From Paenibacillus_S vulneris (GTDB lineage: Bacteria; Bacillota; Bacilli; Paenibacillales; NBRC-103111): a stretch of 64,000 nucleotides of DNA. The notes below the pieces were generated by a model that made no database searches, was not told the origin of the DNA, and saw only the letters and a program-made list of their open reading frames with translations. The stretch is taken from assembly GCF_039543185.1 (NCBI RefSeq), contig NZ_BAABJG010000014.1, positions 124,001 through 188,000 on the forward strand, read 5' to 3'. Shown here piece by piece: positions 32,976 through 42,196 of the stretch (position 1 is its first letter; every line of letters starts with the position of its first letter). The position numbers and the translations under genes are program-made.

Positions 32976-34133
32976 ATGAACCATAAGCAGCTAGAAGAGG
33001 CGGTCTCCTTCATTCGTCTGGGCTATGCCGAGGCCGGAATGCACCCTGAGGAAGCGGAGCGGCGGATAAAAGAAATAACGGAGAGCATCAGCCAAACCGG
33101 AACTTATTCCCATACGATAGATGAATTGCGCTTCGGCGCCAAATGGGCCTGGCGGAACAACAGCCGGTGTATAGGCAGGCTGTTCTGGTCGTCCTTAGAG
33201 GTTTTTGACAAAAGGGAGCTGGCTACAGAGGATGCCATTGCGGAGGCGCTATGGCAGCACATTGAATATGCTACTAACGGCGGCCGCATTCGGCCGGCCA
33301 TTACCTTGTTCGCGCCTGAAACCGAAGAACGGACAATCCGAATCTGGAATCATCAATTGATTCGTTACGCAGGCTATGAAACGGATCGCGGTATCATCGG
33401 AGATCCCGCCTCCGTCGCTTTTACGAAGCAGTGCCAGCAGCTCGGATGGCAGGGGGAACGGACCCCGTTCGATGTACTGCCGCTCGTTATACAAATCAAT
33501 GGACGGGAGCCGAGATGGTACCCCATTCCTCCTGAACTCATATTGGAGGTTCCGATAGTCCATCCGACTATCGATCGTTTTGCCGAACTGGGCCTCAAGT
33601 GGTACGCCGTCCCCTGCATATCGGACATGCGGTTGGATATGGGAGGGCTTAGCTATACTGCGGCACCGTTTAATGGATGGTATATGGGAACGGAGATCGG
33701 AGCGCGCAACCTGTCCGATACGTCCCGCTACAACCAGCTTCCCCTGATAGCCGATCTGATGGGACTGGACCGATCCTCGAACTCCACCATGTGGAAGGAC
33801 CGCGCCCTACTGGAGCTGAATGCGGCGGTGCTGCATTCTTACAAGAGCAAGGGCGTCAGCATCGTCGACCATCATACTGCCGCCGAGCAGTTTATGAGAT
33901 TTGAGAATCAGGAGCATGAAGCCGGACGCAGGGTGAACGGCAAATGGTCGTGGCTCATTCCCCCGATGTCACCGACAGCAACGCCGATTTGGGACCATTA
34001 TTTCACGGAATTCGATGTCAAACCAAGCTATTCTTATCAGCGGGCACCTTACGCTTCTGCCGATACGAAACCAGATCCGGCCCCTGCCGCCGAGAGATCT
34101 CATGAAGCAATGAAAGGCTGTCCTTTTCATTGA
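32976..34133 (+). CDS. nos: Bacterial nitric oxide synthase oxygenase
   Basis: NOS oxygenase of 385 residues, slightly longer than the B. subtilis enzyme. The heme-ligating Cys65 lies in WRNNSRCIGRLFW, the arginine-binding Glu240 in GWYMGTEIGARNL, and WSWLIPPMSPTATPIWDHYF holds the pterin-side motifs near residue 330. Like other bacterial enzymes it has no reductase domain and must borrow electrons from cellular flavoproteins. It makes NO from arginine, which in bacilli protects against oxidative stress and some antibiotics. Its own ribosome site is weak (AGGAT) and a five-codon ORF with a strong site precedes it. The gene is monocistronic with its own terminator. Confidence 0.95.
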   Translation: MNHKQLEEAVSFIRLGYAEAGMHPEEAERRIKEITESISQTGTYSHTIDELRFGAKWAWRNNSRCIGRLFWSSLEVFDKRELATEDAIAEALWQHIEYATNGGRIRPAITLFAPETEERTIRIWNHQLIRYAGYETDRGIIGDPASVAFTKQCQQLGWQGERTPFDVLPLVIQINGREPRWYPIPPELILEVPIVHPTIDRFAELGLKWYAVPCISDMRLDMGGLSYTAAPFNGWYMGTEIGARNLSDTSRYNQLPLIADLMGLDRSSNSTMWKDRALLELNAAVLHSYKSKGVSIVDHHTAAEQFMRFENQEHEAGRRVNGKWSWLIPPMSPTATPIWDHYFTEFDVKPSYSYQRAPYASADTKPDPAPAAERSHEAMKGCPFH

Positions 34134-34194
34134 AGCTCGAACGCAGCCTATCGCCGCTTGCTTGATGGCATATTGTCCAACCGGATAACATACA

Positions 34195-34233
34195 GAGCCC
34201 CTTCCCTATGCAAACTCGCATTGGAAGGGGCTC
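34195..34233 (+). terminator. Intrinsic terminator of nos
   Basis: GAGCCCCTTCC / GGAAGGGGCTC, an 11-bp perfect stem with a 17-base loop followed by TTT on the plus strand, 62 bases beyond the nos stop. Confidence 0.8.
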
Positions 34234-34283
34234 TTTGAGCCTATTTTTGCGCGACAGCCGAAGCTATCTTATATTGCTGCCGT

Positions 34284-35372
34284 TTATGCTTTCTCCGCCC
34301 ATGGCTGCTTGACGGAGGTCACGGTCTCGCCGCTGGCAGCCGCCTGCTGGATAAGAAGGTGGAAATAATGATCCTGGGACGCCTCAGCCACGCTGTAGAA
34401 GGACTTCCCGGTACGAACATACTCATCCATCTTCAACAGGCAGGTAGCTACGGCAATCTCATCATCCGTCAGTCTTGCGGGAGCCAGCGGATTCCGGTAT
34501 ACCCATTGATCGCCGGCCAGTATTCCCTTATGGTAATACCCTTCCAGATTCCCGTTCTCCCCGGCATCCTTGCGAATCAGAGGCGTCTCGATAGGCGTCA
34601 GGTAATCGAGCAAATACGTCATGGTCTCGTTGACGATTTCTCCTCTTTCCCCTCGTATTAGCACCCTAGGCGACCGGATCCAGGAGAAATATTGGTCACC
34701 CGTAAAGTCGAACATGCCCAGCTGACCGCCAGCGAATTGCAAAGATGCGAAGGTCTGCTTCGACACCGTCAGCTGCTCGGAAGCAGGCGCTCCCGCACGG
34801 GATGGCCCGGCAATAAGCGGCGACTCGAAGGTAAACGCCCGAATGACAGCCGGTTCATAACCGATGCCGAGCCACCTGCGCATCAAGGCAATGCCATGGT
34901 AGCCGTGGGCTACCGATACCTGCACCTGCGATACTCGGCCGATACGGCCGGAATCGATACATGCCTGCCGTGCGGCGTGCAGCGGCTGGAACGGATATTG
35001 CTCCGCCACTTGGACTCGCGCGTCCAATCTATGGAGAGTGGAATTCAGATCAATAAGGGCTTCGAGGTCTGGCGCCGGAGGCGTTTCAGACAATGCGGGA
35101 ATTCCGAGCTCGGCAAGCTGCTTGAGAATATCAGGACATGACGCCCATGACACGGACACGACGACGAACGATGGCGTCTCCGATCGCAGCAGCTCCTCAA
35201 GAGTTGCATATCCCTTTACACCATAGCTTTTCTCAAGATCACGACGTTTCTCTTCATCCCGTACGACCGCTCCAACGACCTCGAAGCGTTCCGGACTGGC
35301 CTTGGCAATATGTAAATAAAAATGAGTGCGCCATCCTCCGCCGATAATGGCGAATTTAATGGTATGGTTCAT
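34284..35372 (-). CDS. Gfo/Idh/MocA family oxidoreductase
   Basis: NAD(P)-dependent oxidoreductase of 362 residues. The Rossmann start is MNHTIKFAIIGGGWRTHFYLHIAK, followed by the family pattern VVSVSWASCPDILKQLAELGIPALSETPPAP (the usual EKP motif is replaced by SETP) and the C-terminal beta-sheet domain. Such enzymes oxidise or reduce sugars and inositols. Replacement of the EKP lysine, normally catalytic, is unusual and may mark a different substrate or a non-catalytic role. The start has GGGAGGTAAGC; the frame extends 17 codons upstream without a site. Convergent with nos. Confidence 0.85.
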   Translation of the reverse strand: MNHTIKFAIIGGGWRTHFYLHIAKASPERFEVVGAVVRDEEKRRDLEKSYGVKGYATLEELLRSETPSFVVVSVSWASCPDILKQLAELGIPALSETPPAPDLEALIDLNSTLHRLDARVQVAEQYPFQPLHAARQACIDSGRIGRVSQVQVSVAHGYHGIALMRRWLGIGYEPAVIRAFTFESPLIAGPSRAGAPASEQLTVSKQTFASLQFAGGQLGMFDFTGDQYFSWIRSPRVLIRGERGEIVNETMTYLLDYLTPIETPLIRKDAGENGNLEGYYHKGILAGDQWVYRNPLAPARLTDDEIAVATCLLKMDEYVRTGKSFYSVAEASQDHYFHLLIQQAAASGETVTSVKQPWAEKA

Positions 35373-35547
35373 GCTTACCTCCCATGGTACGATAGTTCCT
35401 TGCTTTCCTTTCCATAATAACATACAGGCTGTCCTGGCTTACAATCCGATGTCGAGGAAAGCATCGCATGGCTGGCGGAGCGTTCTCTTCCTTCAGTGAT
35501 ACGGAAAGGTCTGTGCCATGCGTTGGTTGCTGCGGCAGGTAGAACAT

Positions 35548-36702
35548 TTACCTCCGAAACGGTTCCGGAGGCTCGGGCAGCCATCCGAAATGGTGCGCCA
35601 AATATTGAACAATACGGCGTGAGGCATGGCCGTCGCCGAAAGGATTGGGTGCATGAGCCATCTGATCGTATTTGTGCCTGTCATGCAAAAGATCAGCCGC
35701 AATCCTATAAATCGCCTCCTCCTCGGTACCGGCAAGAAACACTGCATTCGCTTCAACCGCCTCCGGCCGTTCCGTCGTATCGCGCATCAGGATCAGCGGC
35801 TTGTGAAAAACCGGCGTTTCTTCCTGTAACCCGCCCGAATCACTCAGAATCAGGTAGGAGCGGGACAGCAGATTGATCATATCCGGATAGTCTATGGGCT
35901 CGAGCAGATGAATTCTCTCATGGTCGGACAGGATGGAGGAGGCCAGCTCTCGAACAGCAGGACTGAGGTGTACGGGATAGATGACGATCGCATCTGGATG
36001 CTCGTCTGCGACTCGGAGAACGGCTCTGAACATTTGCTTCATAGGCTCCCCGATATTTTCCCGCCGATGAGCCGTCATGGTTATGATTCTTCCGGGATGC
36101 TGAATCAATTGATTGAGCCTATCGTTGTGAAACCGGTAATCCGGCTTGTTGGTTGAGATCGCCGCGTCTACCGCAGTCTGTCCCGTTACAAAGATGGAAT
36201 CCGGAGCATACCCTTCCCTTATCAAGTTGCTTTGCCCTACGGATGTCGGTGCGAATAATACGTCCGTCACTACGTCAACCATTCGCCTGTTGATCTCTTC
36301 AGGCCAGGGGGACCACTTATGATGCGAACGCAACCCGGCCTCCACATGCGCTACCGGAATCTGATGGAAGAATGCGGCCAAGCCTCCGCACAGGGCCGTC
36401 TGAGTATCTCCATGGACCAGAATCATATCAGGCCTATCTTCCGCAATGACACGATCGAGCCCGGATATGGCCGCCGATGTAAAATAGGCCAATGACTGAT
36501 TGTCCCTCATTAAGCCCAAATCAACGTCCGGTACGATTCCAAAATGCGACAGCGGCTGCTGCAGCTGTTCGCGATGCTGCCCCGTCACGACAACCTTCGT
36601 TTCAAACCATTCCGGGTAGTGCTTCAGCTCTTGTACGACAGGACACATTTTTGTCGCTTCCGGACGCGTTCCGAAAATAAGCATGATTTTTTTAGTGTTC
36701 AT
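35548..36702 (-). CDS. mnaA: UDP-N-acetylglucosamine 2-epimerase
   Basis: WecB/MnaA-type epimerase of 384 residues. It begins MNTKKIMLIFGTRPEATKMCPVVQEL, with VTGQHREQL, VHGDTQTALCG, AHVEAGLRS, MTAHRRENIG and ILSDSGGLQEETPVFHKPLILMRDTTERPEA, the last containing the catalytic Glu and the UDP-binding Ser-Gly-Gly. It interconverts UDP-GlcNAc and UDP-ManNAc for cell-wall teichoic acid linkage or capsule. No other wall biosynthesis genes are adjacent. The C-terminus is a few residues longer than usual, rich in Pro. Confidence 0.95.
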   Translation of the reverse strand: MNTKKIMLIFGTRPEATKMCPVVQELKHYPEWFETKVVVTGQHREQLQQPLSHFGIVPDVDLGLMRDNQSLAYFTSAAISGLDRVIAEDRPDMILVHGDTQTALCGGLAAFFHQIPVAHVEAGLRSHHKWSPWPEEINRRMVDVVTDVLFAPTSVGQSNLIREGYAPDSIFVTGQTAVDAAISTNKPDYRFHNDRLNQLIQHPGRIITMTAHRRENIGEPMKQMFRAVLRVADEHPDAIVIYPVHLSPAVRELASSILSDHERIHLLEPIDYPDMINLLSRSYLILSDSGGLQEETPVFHKPLILMRDTTERPEAVEANAVFLAGTEEEAIYRIAADLLHDRHKYDQMAHAPNPFGDGHASRRIVQYLAHHFGWLPEPPEPFRR

Positions 36703-36810
36703 GGTAAGACCCCTTTATCTGGTATAGTTTGGTATTCAGTACCATGAACAGCATCGCTCAATTTTCCATTTATTACAATTACGCGCGGCTGATATCCGTC
36801 TGATGGATTC

Positions 36811-36930
36811 CTAAAAACCGGTCTTCCTACGGACATCAATCAACTTAAACCGCTCGCACACTAACAAAATATCGTCTGTAAACTCTCTCCCCAGCCTGAG
36901 AAGCTCGTTCTTAAATTTTTCACTTGCCAT
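36811..36930 (-). CDS. Possible 39-residue protein
   Basis: Reading frame of 39 residues, starting MASEKFKNELLRLGREF and continuing TDDILLVCERFKLIDVRRKTGF, with an amphipathic helical look and no membrane segment. The ribosome site is weak. It could be a small gene or the relic of a larger one. I do not recognise it. Confidence 0.3.
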   Translation of the reverse strand: MASEKFKNELLRLGREFTDDILLVCERFKLIDVRRKTGF

Positions 36931-37063
36931 AAGACTCACTAAACCGCAATATATTCATATTTTCTCACAATAAACCGGGAGTAAGAAGAAACCTCCTTAT
37001 TTTATAATGAATATCACTTATATCATTCTAAAGCAAACAGGAGGCGATAACCAAACGAAGACT

Positions 37064-37077
37064 TGATAGCGTTTTCT
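37064..37077. promoter_or_regulatory. cre-like operator upstream of the secreted protein gene
   Basis: TGATAGCGTTTTCT matches the cre consensus at 13 of 14 positions and lies 40 bases before the start codon. Confidence 0.5.
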
Positions 37078-37117
37078 TCAAATGGTTCTACCCACACTGT
37101 AACCCGGAGGGATTTTC

Positions 37118-39310
37118 ATGATAAAAAAAGGTTGGATCATCGGTTTTACGGCCGTCATCTTGCTGGCATCAGCAGTCTGTACACCAGTCTGGGGCGCTGC
37201 CGATTTCACCTATACGAAGGCTTCACTGACTGCTATGTTTCCCGATCAGGCTTCTGTTATGGATGCGCTGACCAAGGAGAAGGAAGCGATTCTGAACGGA
37301 GAACAAGCCCCTGGCGGGGTACCGAACGGAAACTTTGAAACCGGAAGCGACAATACGGAGATTGGAAATGCGGATTGGGGGGCTGTCGCGCTGCTCGCCT
37401 ATTGGTATCACCATAGCGGGCAAACGGATGCCAGGGTTGCTCCGGCAGCCAACAGGGGTTTGAGCTTTGCCATTGCCAACAGGGACTGGACGACAGATCC
37501 TTCAGATACAAGTGCGTTGCGCCAGCTAGGCAAGGGTGAGCATTGGGCGGCTTATTCCCTTACGAACGGGAATCCTGCAGGCGGCTCGGCCTCCTTCCCT
37601 ACTACCGCTTGGGCATTGGTCTTTAAAGCGATGATCCTGCAAGCGGACGGAATCACCGGGGACCATTTGTTCACCCAGGCCCAGAAGGATATCTTGAAAG
37701 AGCAGGCTTACTCCCATTGGCGCTGGCTGTCTCGAGTTGTAAAATACAACCCGCAAGGAACGCCCAATCAGGTGATGGGAATGATATATGGAGGGTACTT
37801 GCTCGGTTCCTTGTACAACGATACGAATCTTATGAACGAAGCCATAGCTTATTATAACACCGGCTTCCCCGGGTCTAATCTTGACAATGCCCAAGCATCC
37901 AAATGCGCTAACCCCGCTTATGTTCCCGGACACGGATATAGGGAATGTGAGATCGGAACGCTCCAGGGCTACAAAGTCTTCTTCGAACAGGGCGGATTCG
38001 AAACGCACTACAGCGGTTTTCAATTAAGCTTCATGGCAGCTCTGCTCAGCTTAATGGGTTCATCCCCGGATGCGAACGTGCAGGCGGATGCCCTGTCACA
38101 AGCTCAATACATGAACTATCGATTATCGGCAAGCGGCACGATGCATGGGGGGACCCGCCACAATGAAATATCCGGAAGTATTACGGATGCCGCCGTCGTC
38201 CTGGGCTACAACTACTACAGCGCTGCTCTGGGAGCGGATATGGGGCGGGTCAGACTGAACAGCGGCGCCATCTCTACGGCAGGCTCCAACTCTCAAATTT
38301 ACGGACATCGCGCCATGGGGACTATCATGCTGCATCAATATTTTTCCCCTTGGTCTACGGCACAACCGATCGTAAATAATAACGTAGGGCTGCGCAGAGG
38401 CAATGTATCCATTTATTTTGACAGGAACCTGAACCAGCCTCAAGAAATTTCCGTGAACGGAACGTCTTTTACCGAGAATATTATCTATAACAGCAAGAAG
38501 GCGGAAGGCTTTTATTACAAAGACTCGAACGGTGTATGGAATGCCGCGGGCGTTACTCCCAACAATTATTACAACAGCACGGACAACTATACACTACGCA
38601 CCGTGACAGGAACAGACACCAATACCAACGCCAGTATCAAAACGCGCTACCTGACGGACGGGACTTCTCTCTATCACATTACGATGATCAAGTTCAATTC
38701 CCCGGTCACTCTGAAATCATCCAACGTCATGATCGGGCTGCCTAACTTCTCCAATACCCAGCGTATTGTGAACATTTATGACGGCAATAACATATCCAGC
38801 GTGCTCGATTTAAGCTCGGCTGCGGCTTCCACTTTGACCAGCAGCGTTCTTAAAATCGGGAATGCAAGCAATTATCGGGATAATGTCTTTATCCAGGGAT
38901 GGCCGCAGTTGAAAGCGGATAATAATGTCGGCAGCGGCGTGGAATGGATGTCCAGCACTAATTATAATCAAACGCTGGAGAAGCTGATCGGCTCCAACAT
39001 TTGGTGGGACGTAAAGTCCGGCAAGAGCAACATCCAGTCTACCGATGATATTCGTGTCAATGTGATCGACTCATCCAGCGGGGTGAGCTTTGATGCCGGA
39101 GATGTGATCTGTGCGGTCGCCAAATTCATGCCGCAAACAGCATCGTCAGGAACCCTTTATGAAGCGTTTGCTGTGACGCCCGTTTATACGGATGCAAGCA
39201 AGAATACCGTTTCCAAAGTCGTCATCGACGATGCAGGCATGAGCTTGAGCGTCACTTATAATACGGCGGTTTTCCTGGATAAAGCCTCCGGCCAGCAGAT
39301 TACCTATTAA
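37118..39310 (+). CDS. Secreted protein, putative carbohydrate-active enzyme
   Basis: Protein of 730 residues with a signal peptide (1-27, ending PVWGAAD). The N-terminal ~330 residues are helical with repeated aromatic positions (WGAVALLAYWYHHSG, HWAAYSLTNGNPAGG, FPTTAWALVFKAM, FETHYSGFQLSFMAALLSLMGS), which suggests an alpha/alpha toroid like polysaccharide lyases. Residues 345-420 (SGTMHGGTRHNEISGSITDAA) could hold catalytic residues. The C-terminal ~300 residues are beta-rich, like the beta-sandwich of the same lyases. The overall layout fits a PL8/heparinase-like enzyme, but I cannot assign a family. The ATG has GGAGG upstream. Single gene with a cre-like site upstream and terminator downstream, in a carbohydrate region. 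Confidence 0.7.
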   Translation: MIKKGWIIGFTAVILLASAVCTPVWGAADFTYTKASLTAMFPDQASVMDALTKEKEAILNGEQAPGGVPNGNFETGSDNTEIGNADWGAVALLAYWYHHSGQTDARVAPAANRGLSFAIANRDWTTDPSDTSALRQLGKGEHWAAYSLTNGNPAGGSASFPTTAWALVFKAMILQADGITGDHLFTQAQKDILKEQAYSHWRWLSRVVKYNPQGTPNQVMGMIYGGYLLGSLYNDTNLMNEAIAYYNTGFPGSNLDNAQASKCANPAYVPGHGYRECEIGTLQGYKVFFEQGGFETHYSGFQLSFMAALLSLMGSSPDANVQADALSQAQYMNYRLSASGTMHGGTRHNEISGSITDAAVVLGYNYYSAALGADMGRVRLNSGAISTAGSNSQIYGHRAMGTIMLHQYFSPWSTAQPIVNNNVGLRRGNVSIYFDRNLNQPQEISVNGTSFTENIIYNSKKAEGFYYKDSNGVWNAAGVTPNNYYNSTDNYTLRTVTGTDTNTNASIKTRYLTDGTSLYHITMIKFNSPVTLKSSNVMIGLPNFSNTQRIVNIYDGNNISSVLDLSSAAASTLTSSVLKIGNASNYRDNVFIQGWPQLKADNNVGSGVEWMSSTNYNQTLEKLIGSNIWWDVKSGKSNIQSTDDIRVNVIDSSSGVSFDAGDVICAVAKFMPQTASSGTLYEAFAVTPVYTDASKNTVSKVVIDDAGMSLSVTYNTAVFLDKASGQQITY

Positions 39311-39320
39311 ATCGTCAAAC

Positions 39321-39364
39321 AAAAAACCGGAAGTGCGCAATCTCAGCGACTTTCCGGTTTTTTT
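39321..39364 (+). terminator. Bidirectional intrinsic terminator
   Basis: AACCGGAAGT / ACTTTCCGGTT hairpin with A run before and T run after; shared by the converging 730-residue protein and fucosidase genes. Confidence 0.85.
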
Positions 39365-39384
39365 GCATTATACTTGAAAACACC

Positions 39385-41184
39385 CTATATCGTTTCACCA
39401 ACAGGCTTCAGCTGAACTTCCTTCAAATTCATCAGAGCTTCCCCTGATATGGAATCCGCGCTGACGGTTAGTCTGTACTCACCCGGTTGATCCAAACGGA
39501 TCACTCCTAGCGTCTCGTCTATAAAGGAGTAGCCATTGCCTTGGGGAGTCACCTGACCGGACAGCTTCTGTCCTGCCGTTTCCACGACAAAGGTGCCGCC
39601 CGCCGTGCCTTCCTCAGCGCAATAGACCACCTTGACTGCATAGGCACCCGCCTCTGCCGCCCGATAGGTCCATGTAATACGGTCTGCTGCGTTCGTCCAG
39701 TTCGTTACGACGTCACGGCCCGCTTTCCCGGTATCGTATCTGAGCTCACTGCCTTCAATATCCCCGTCAAAGGCTCCGAACACATTCAGATGATCCTTGC
39801 GATGAAGCCGTTTAACCGGATTCGCATCGACGGTTCCCTCGATCTCGAGCACAACCACAGTTGCATTGGCGTCAAGCGGCGCACCCGGAACGGATATTGC
39901 AATATCCTCTTCGTTCAGACGACGGTGTGCAAGCGGTGCTTTGCGTTCGTCCGCCAGCAAATACGCCTTGACGATGGGATTGTGCAGCCCCGGCACAATC
40001 AGCTCGCCGCTGGCAGGCCAATCGAACACATGCAGATACAGGGTTTGCCCTTTGGCTGTGCAGCGCCCCCATTGCGGCTTCCCGATCGGGCTGCCGGTCG
40101 TGCCATACACGCTTTCCCCGTTGACTTTCATCCATTGACCGATATCCCGCAGAATCTCTTTCGATTTGTCATCGAATTCCCCTTCCGGGGTCGGGCCGAC
40201 ATTAAGCAAATAGTTGCCGTTCAGGCTGAACACATCGATCATATTATGCAAAATGCCCTTGACCGATTTCCAGTTATGGTCCGTCTTTTTGTAGCCCCAG
40301 GAGTTGTTCATGGTGTGTATCGATTCCCAATCCTTGCGGTTGATTCGAATATGCAGCTGATTGTCCCCGGAATTGCCGTAATCGCCGAAGCCGTCTCTTC
40401 TCACCCTGCGGTTGACCAGGCAATTCGGCTGCAGGCTGCGTACAAAATCAACAAAACGCTGCCCCTGCTCATCCGTTATTTTATGTCCGCAGTCGAACCA
40501 GATAATCGCTACGTCGCCGTATTGGGTCAGCAGCTCCTTCAGCTGCGGGAACGCTTTTTCATTCAAGTACCGCTCGTAACGAGTTCGTTTATCCTCGTCG
40601 TCGATCCAGGATTCCAGCGGGTCCCACGCGCCGATATTGTTAGGATAGTCGTGGGTGTTGCCCTGTGAATCCGGGTGATGCCAATCCATCGAATGGGAAT
40701 AATAGAAGCACAGCTTCACATCATGCTTGCGGCATGCCTCCGCCAAGTCCTTCATCGGATCGCGCCCGTACGGAGAACGCTTCACGATATTGAAATCAGA
40801 TACTGCAGAATCGTATAACGCAAAGCCGTCATGATGCTTGGCGGTAATGACCAAATATTTCATACCGGCTGCTTTGGCCGCTTTCACCCAAGCTTCGGCG
40901 TCAAAGCTCACCGGATTAAATTCCTCCGCCAAAGCTTCATATTCCTTAACCGGAATTTGCCCTCTCAGCATAATATGCTCGCCATAGGCGCCCGGCACTT
41001 CCTTGCCCTTCCATACTCCGCCCAATAGGGAATACAAGCCCCAGTGAATAAACATGCCGAACCGGGCTTCTCTCCACCAGGCAAGTCTCCGGTCCTGCAC
41101 CTCTTCCGTATATTCCGTGGATGCTGTTCCTTGCTCGACAGCTTCCGCCTCCGCATTGTCCATATACATATCTTTTTTAATCAT
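39385..41184 (-). CDS. Alpha-L-fucosidase (GH29)
   Basis: GH29 enzyme of 599 residues without a signal peptide, so cytoplasmic. Recognisable blocks: RLAWWREARFGMFIHWGLYSLLGG, AKHHDGFALYDS, YYSHSMDWHHPD, and the nucleophile region VAIIWFDCGH. A beta-sandwich accessory domain (about 470-595: WTYRAAEAGAYAVKVVYCAEEGTAGGTFVVETAG) resembles a CBM35/CBM6-type module. It would release fucose from plant xyloglucan or glycans after uptake of oligosaccharides. ATG after GTGGAGGTTCC; an in-frame upstream GTG overlaps the ribosome site. It is divergent from an AraC-family gene, its likely regulator. Confidence 0.93.
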   Translation of the reverse strand: MIKKDMYMDNAEAEAVEQGTASTEYTEEVQDRRLAWWREARFGMFIHWGLYSLLGGVWKGKEVPGAYGEHIMLRGQIPVKEYEALAEEFNPVSFDAEAWVKAAKAAGMKYLVITAKHHDGFALYDSAVSDFNIVKRSPYGRDPMKDLAEACRKHDVKLCFYYSHSMDWHHPDSQGNTHDYPNNIGAWDPLESWIDDEDKRTRYERYLNEKAFPQLKELLTQYGDVAIIWFDCGHKITDEQGQRFVDFVRSLQPNCLVNRRVRRDGFGDYGNSGDNQLHIRINRKDWESIHTMNNSWGYKKTDHNWKSVKGILHNMIDVFSLNGNYLLNVGPTPEGEFDDKSKEILRDIGQWMKVNGESVYGTTGSPIGKPQWGRCTAKGQTLYLHVFDWPASGELIVPGLHNPIVKAYLLADERKAPLAHRRLNEEDIAISVPGAPLDANATVVVLEIEGTVDANPVKRLHRKDHLNVFGAFDGDIEGSELRYDTGKAGRDVVTNWTNAADRITWTYRAAEAGAYAVKVVYCAEEGTAGGTFVVETAGQKLSGQVTPQGNGYSFIDETLGVIRLDQPGEYRLTVSADSISGEALMNLKEVQLKPVGETI

Positions 41185-41323
41185 AGGAACCTCCACTATT
41201 TTCTGACTGCTCCTCTATTGTACGCCTGGTATGCTATAATCCATATGGATGCGGCTAACTCATATTTGTACCAAACTAACTTTTATCGAATTGGAATGAC
41301 TCTCCTCAAGGTGGTTAAAACCT

Positions 41324-42193
41324 ATGGTCACTCAAAATGAAACGGCAATCAGTCACTTTTTGTCTGAAGTTAAGGTCGAGCTTATGATTTCACTGCTGAG
41401 CAAGTGCAAGCCTAACTGGGTACAGGGGCCTTTTATGCCGACGTATAGCAAGATCTATTACATTCTGGACGGCGAAGGTAAAATGATGGTAGGCGGTCAG
41501 GAGCTGTTCCCCAAGCCGGGGCAGCTTGTCTTCGCACCAGCCGGTCTTTCCCAATATTTCTCTGTCACCGATACGAGCCATACATACAAAATGTTCTGGT
41601 GTCATTTTACGTCCAACATCAGCTTAATGAACTTGTTCACTTTGTTTCATCTTCCCTTCTGCATTACATCGACAGATCATGATGCCGTTATATCGGCTTT
41701 TGAAAAATTAGTGTTCGAGTACAAAAACGGCTCGGGGCCGGCCAAATCGATTCGACTCCAATCCGCGCTTTTGGCAGTCATCTCCTGCTATATTGAACAA
41801 GCGGTGCAAGCCGCCCCCCAAGCTCCCGCAACATTAGCCAGCAATAAGCTGAGCACGGCGCTTCAATATATCGACGCCAATCTGACCAAGGAGCTGACCA
41901 TTACCGAGCTGTCCGATCTGGTGCACCATCATCCGAATTATTTCATCCGCTTTTTCAAAAATCATCTGGGTATGACGCCGATGGCCTATATCTATGAAAG
42001 AAGATTGGAGAAAGCGAAGCAGCTTCTGATGACCTCCGACATGTCTATCGGGGAAATTGCGATGGCTACGGGGTTCCATGACATCTTTCATTTTTCCAAA
42101 GCGTTCAAAAAAAGAATAGGCGTAGCCCCATCCGAATTCCGCAGCTGGCCACATTCTTCCAACAGCCGGGACCCTGATGAGGCTCGCGAGTAA
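41324..42193 (+). CDS. AraC family transcriptional regulator
   Basis: Protein of 289 residues. The N-terminal cupin-like sugar-binding domain (about 35-140: YSKIYYILDGEGKMMVGGQELFPKPGQLVFAPAGLSQYFS) precedes a C-terminal AraC DNA-binding domain (about 185-275) with two helix-turn-helices, LTITELSDLVHHHPNYFIRFFKNHLGMTP and MSIGEIAMATGFHDIFHFSKAFKKRIGVAP. ATG after AAGGTGG. It is divergent from the GH29 fucosidase gene and probably activates it in response to a sugar. It converges on the next gene with only three bases between stops. Confidence 0.9.
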   Translation: MVTQNETAISHFLSEVKVELMISLLSKCKPNWVQGPFMPTYSKIYYILDGEGKMMVGGQELFPKPGQLVFAPAGLSQYFSVTDTSHTYKMFWCHFTSNISLMNLFTLFHLPFCITSTDHDAVISAFEKLVFEYKNGSGPAKSIRLQSALLAVISCYIEQAVQAAPQAPATLASNKLSTALQYIDANLTKELTITELSDLVHHHPNYFIRFFKNHLGMTPMAYIYERRLEKAKQLLMTSDMSIGEIAMATGFHDIFHFSKAFKKRIGVAPSEFRSWPHSSNSRDPDEARE

Positions 42194-42196
42194 CCG

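Larger units (their letters stand above)
36703..37117. other. Largely non-coding gap
   Basis: About 415 bases between mnaA and the 730-residue secreted protein gene. It holds an inverted repeat TGGTA-TTCAG-TACCA near 36730 close to mnaA, a possible small gene at 36811-36930, AT-rich sequence around 36940-37030 and a cre-like site at 37064-37077. No promoter could be assigned with confidence. Confidence 0.4.
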
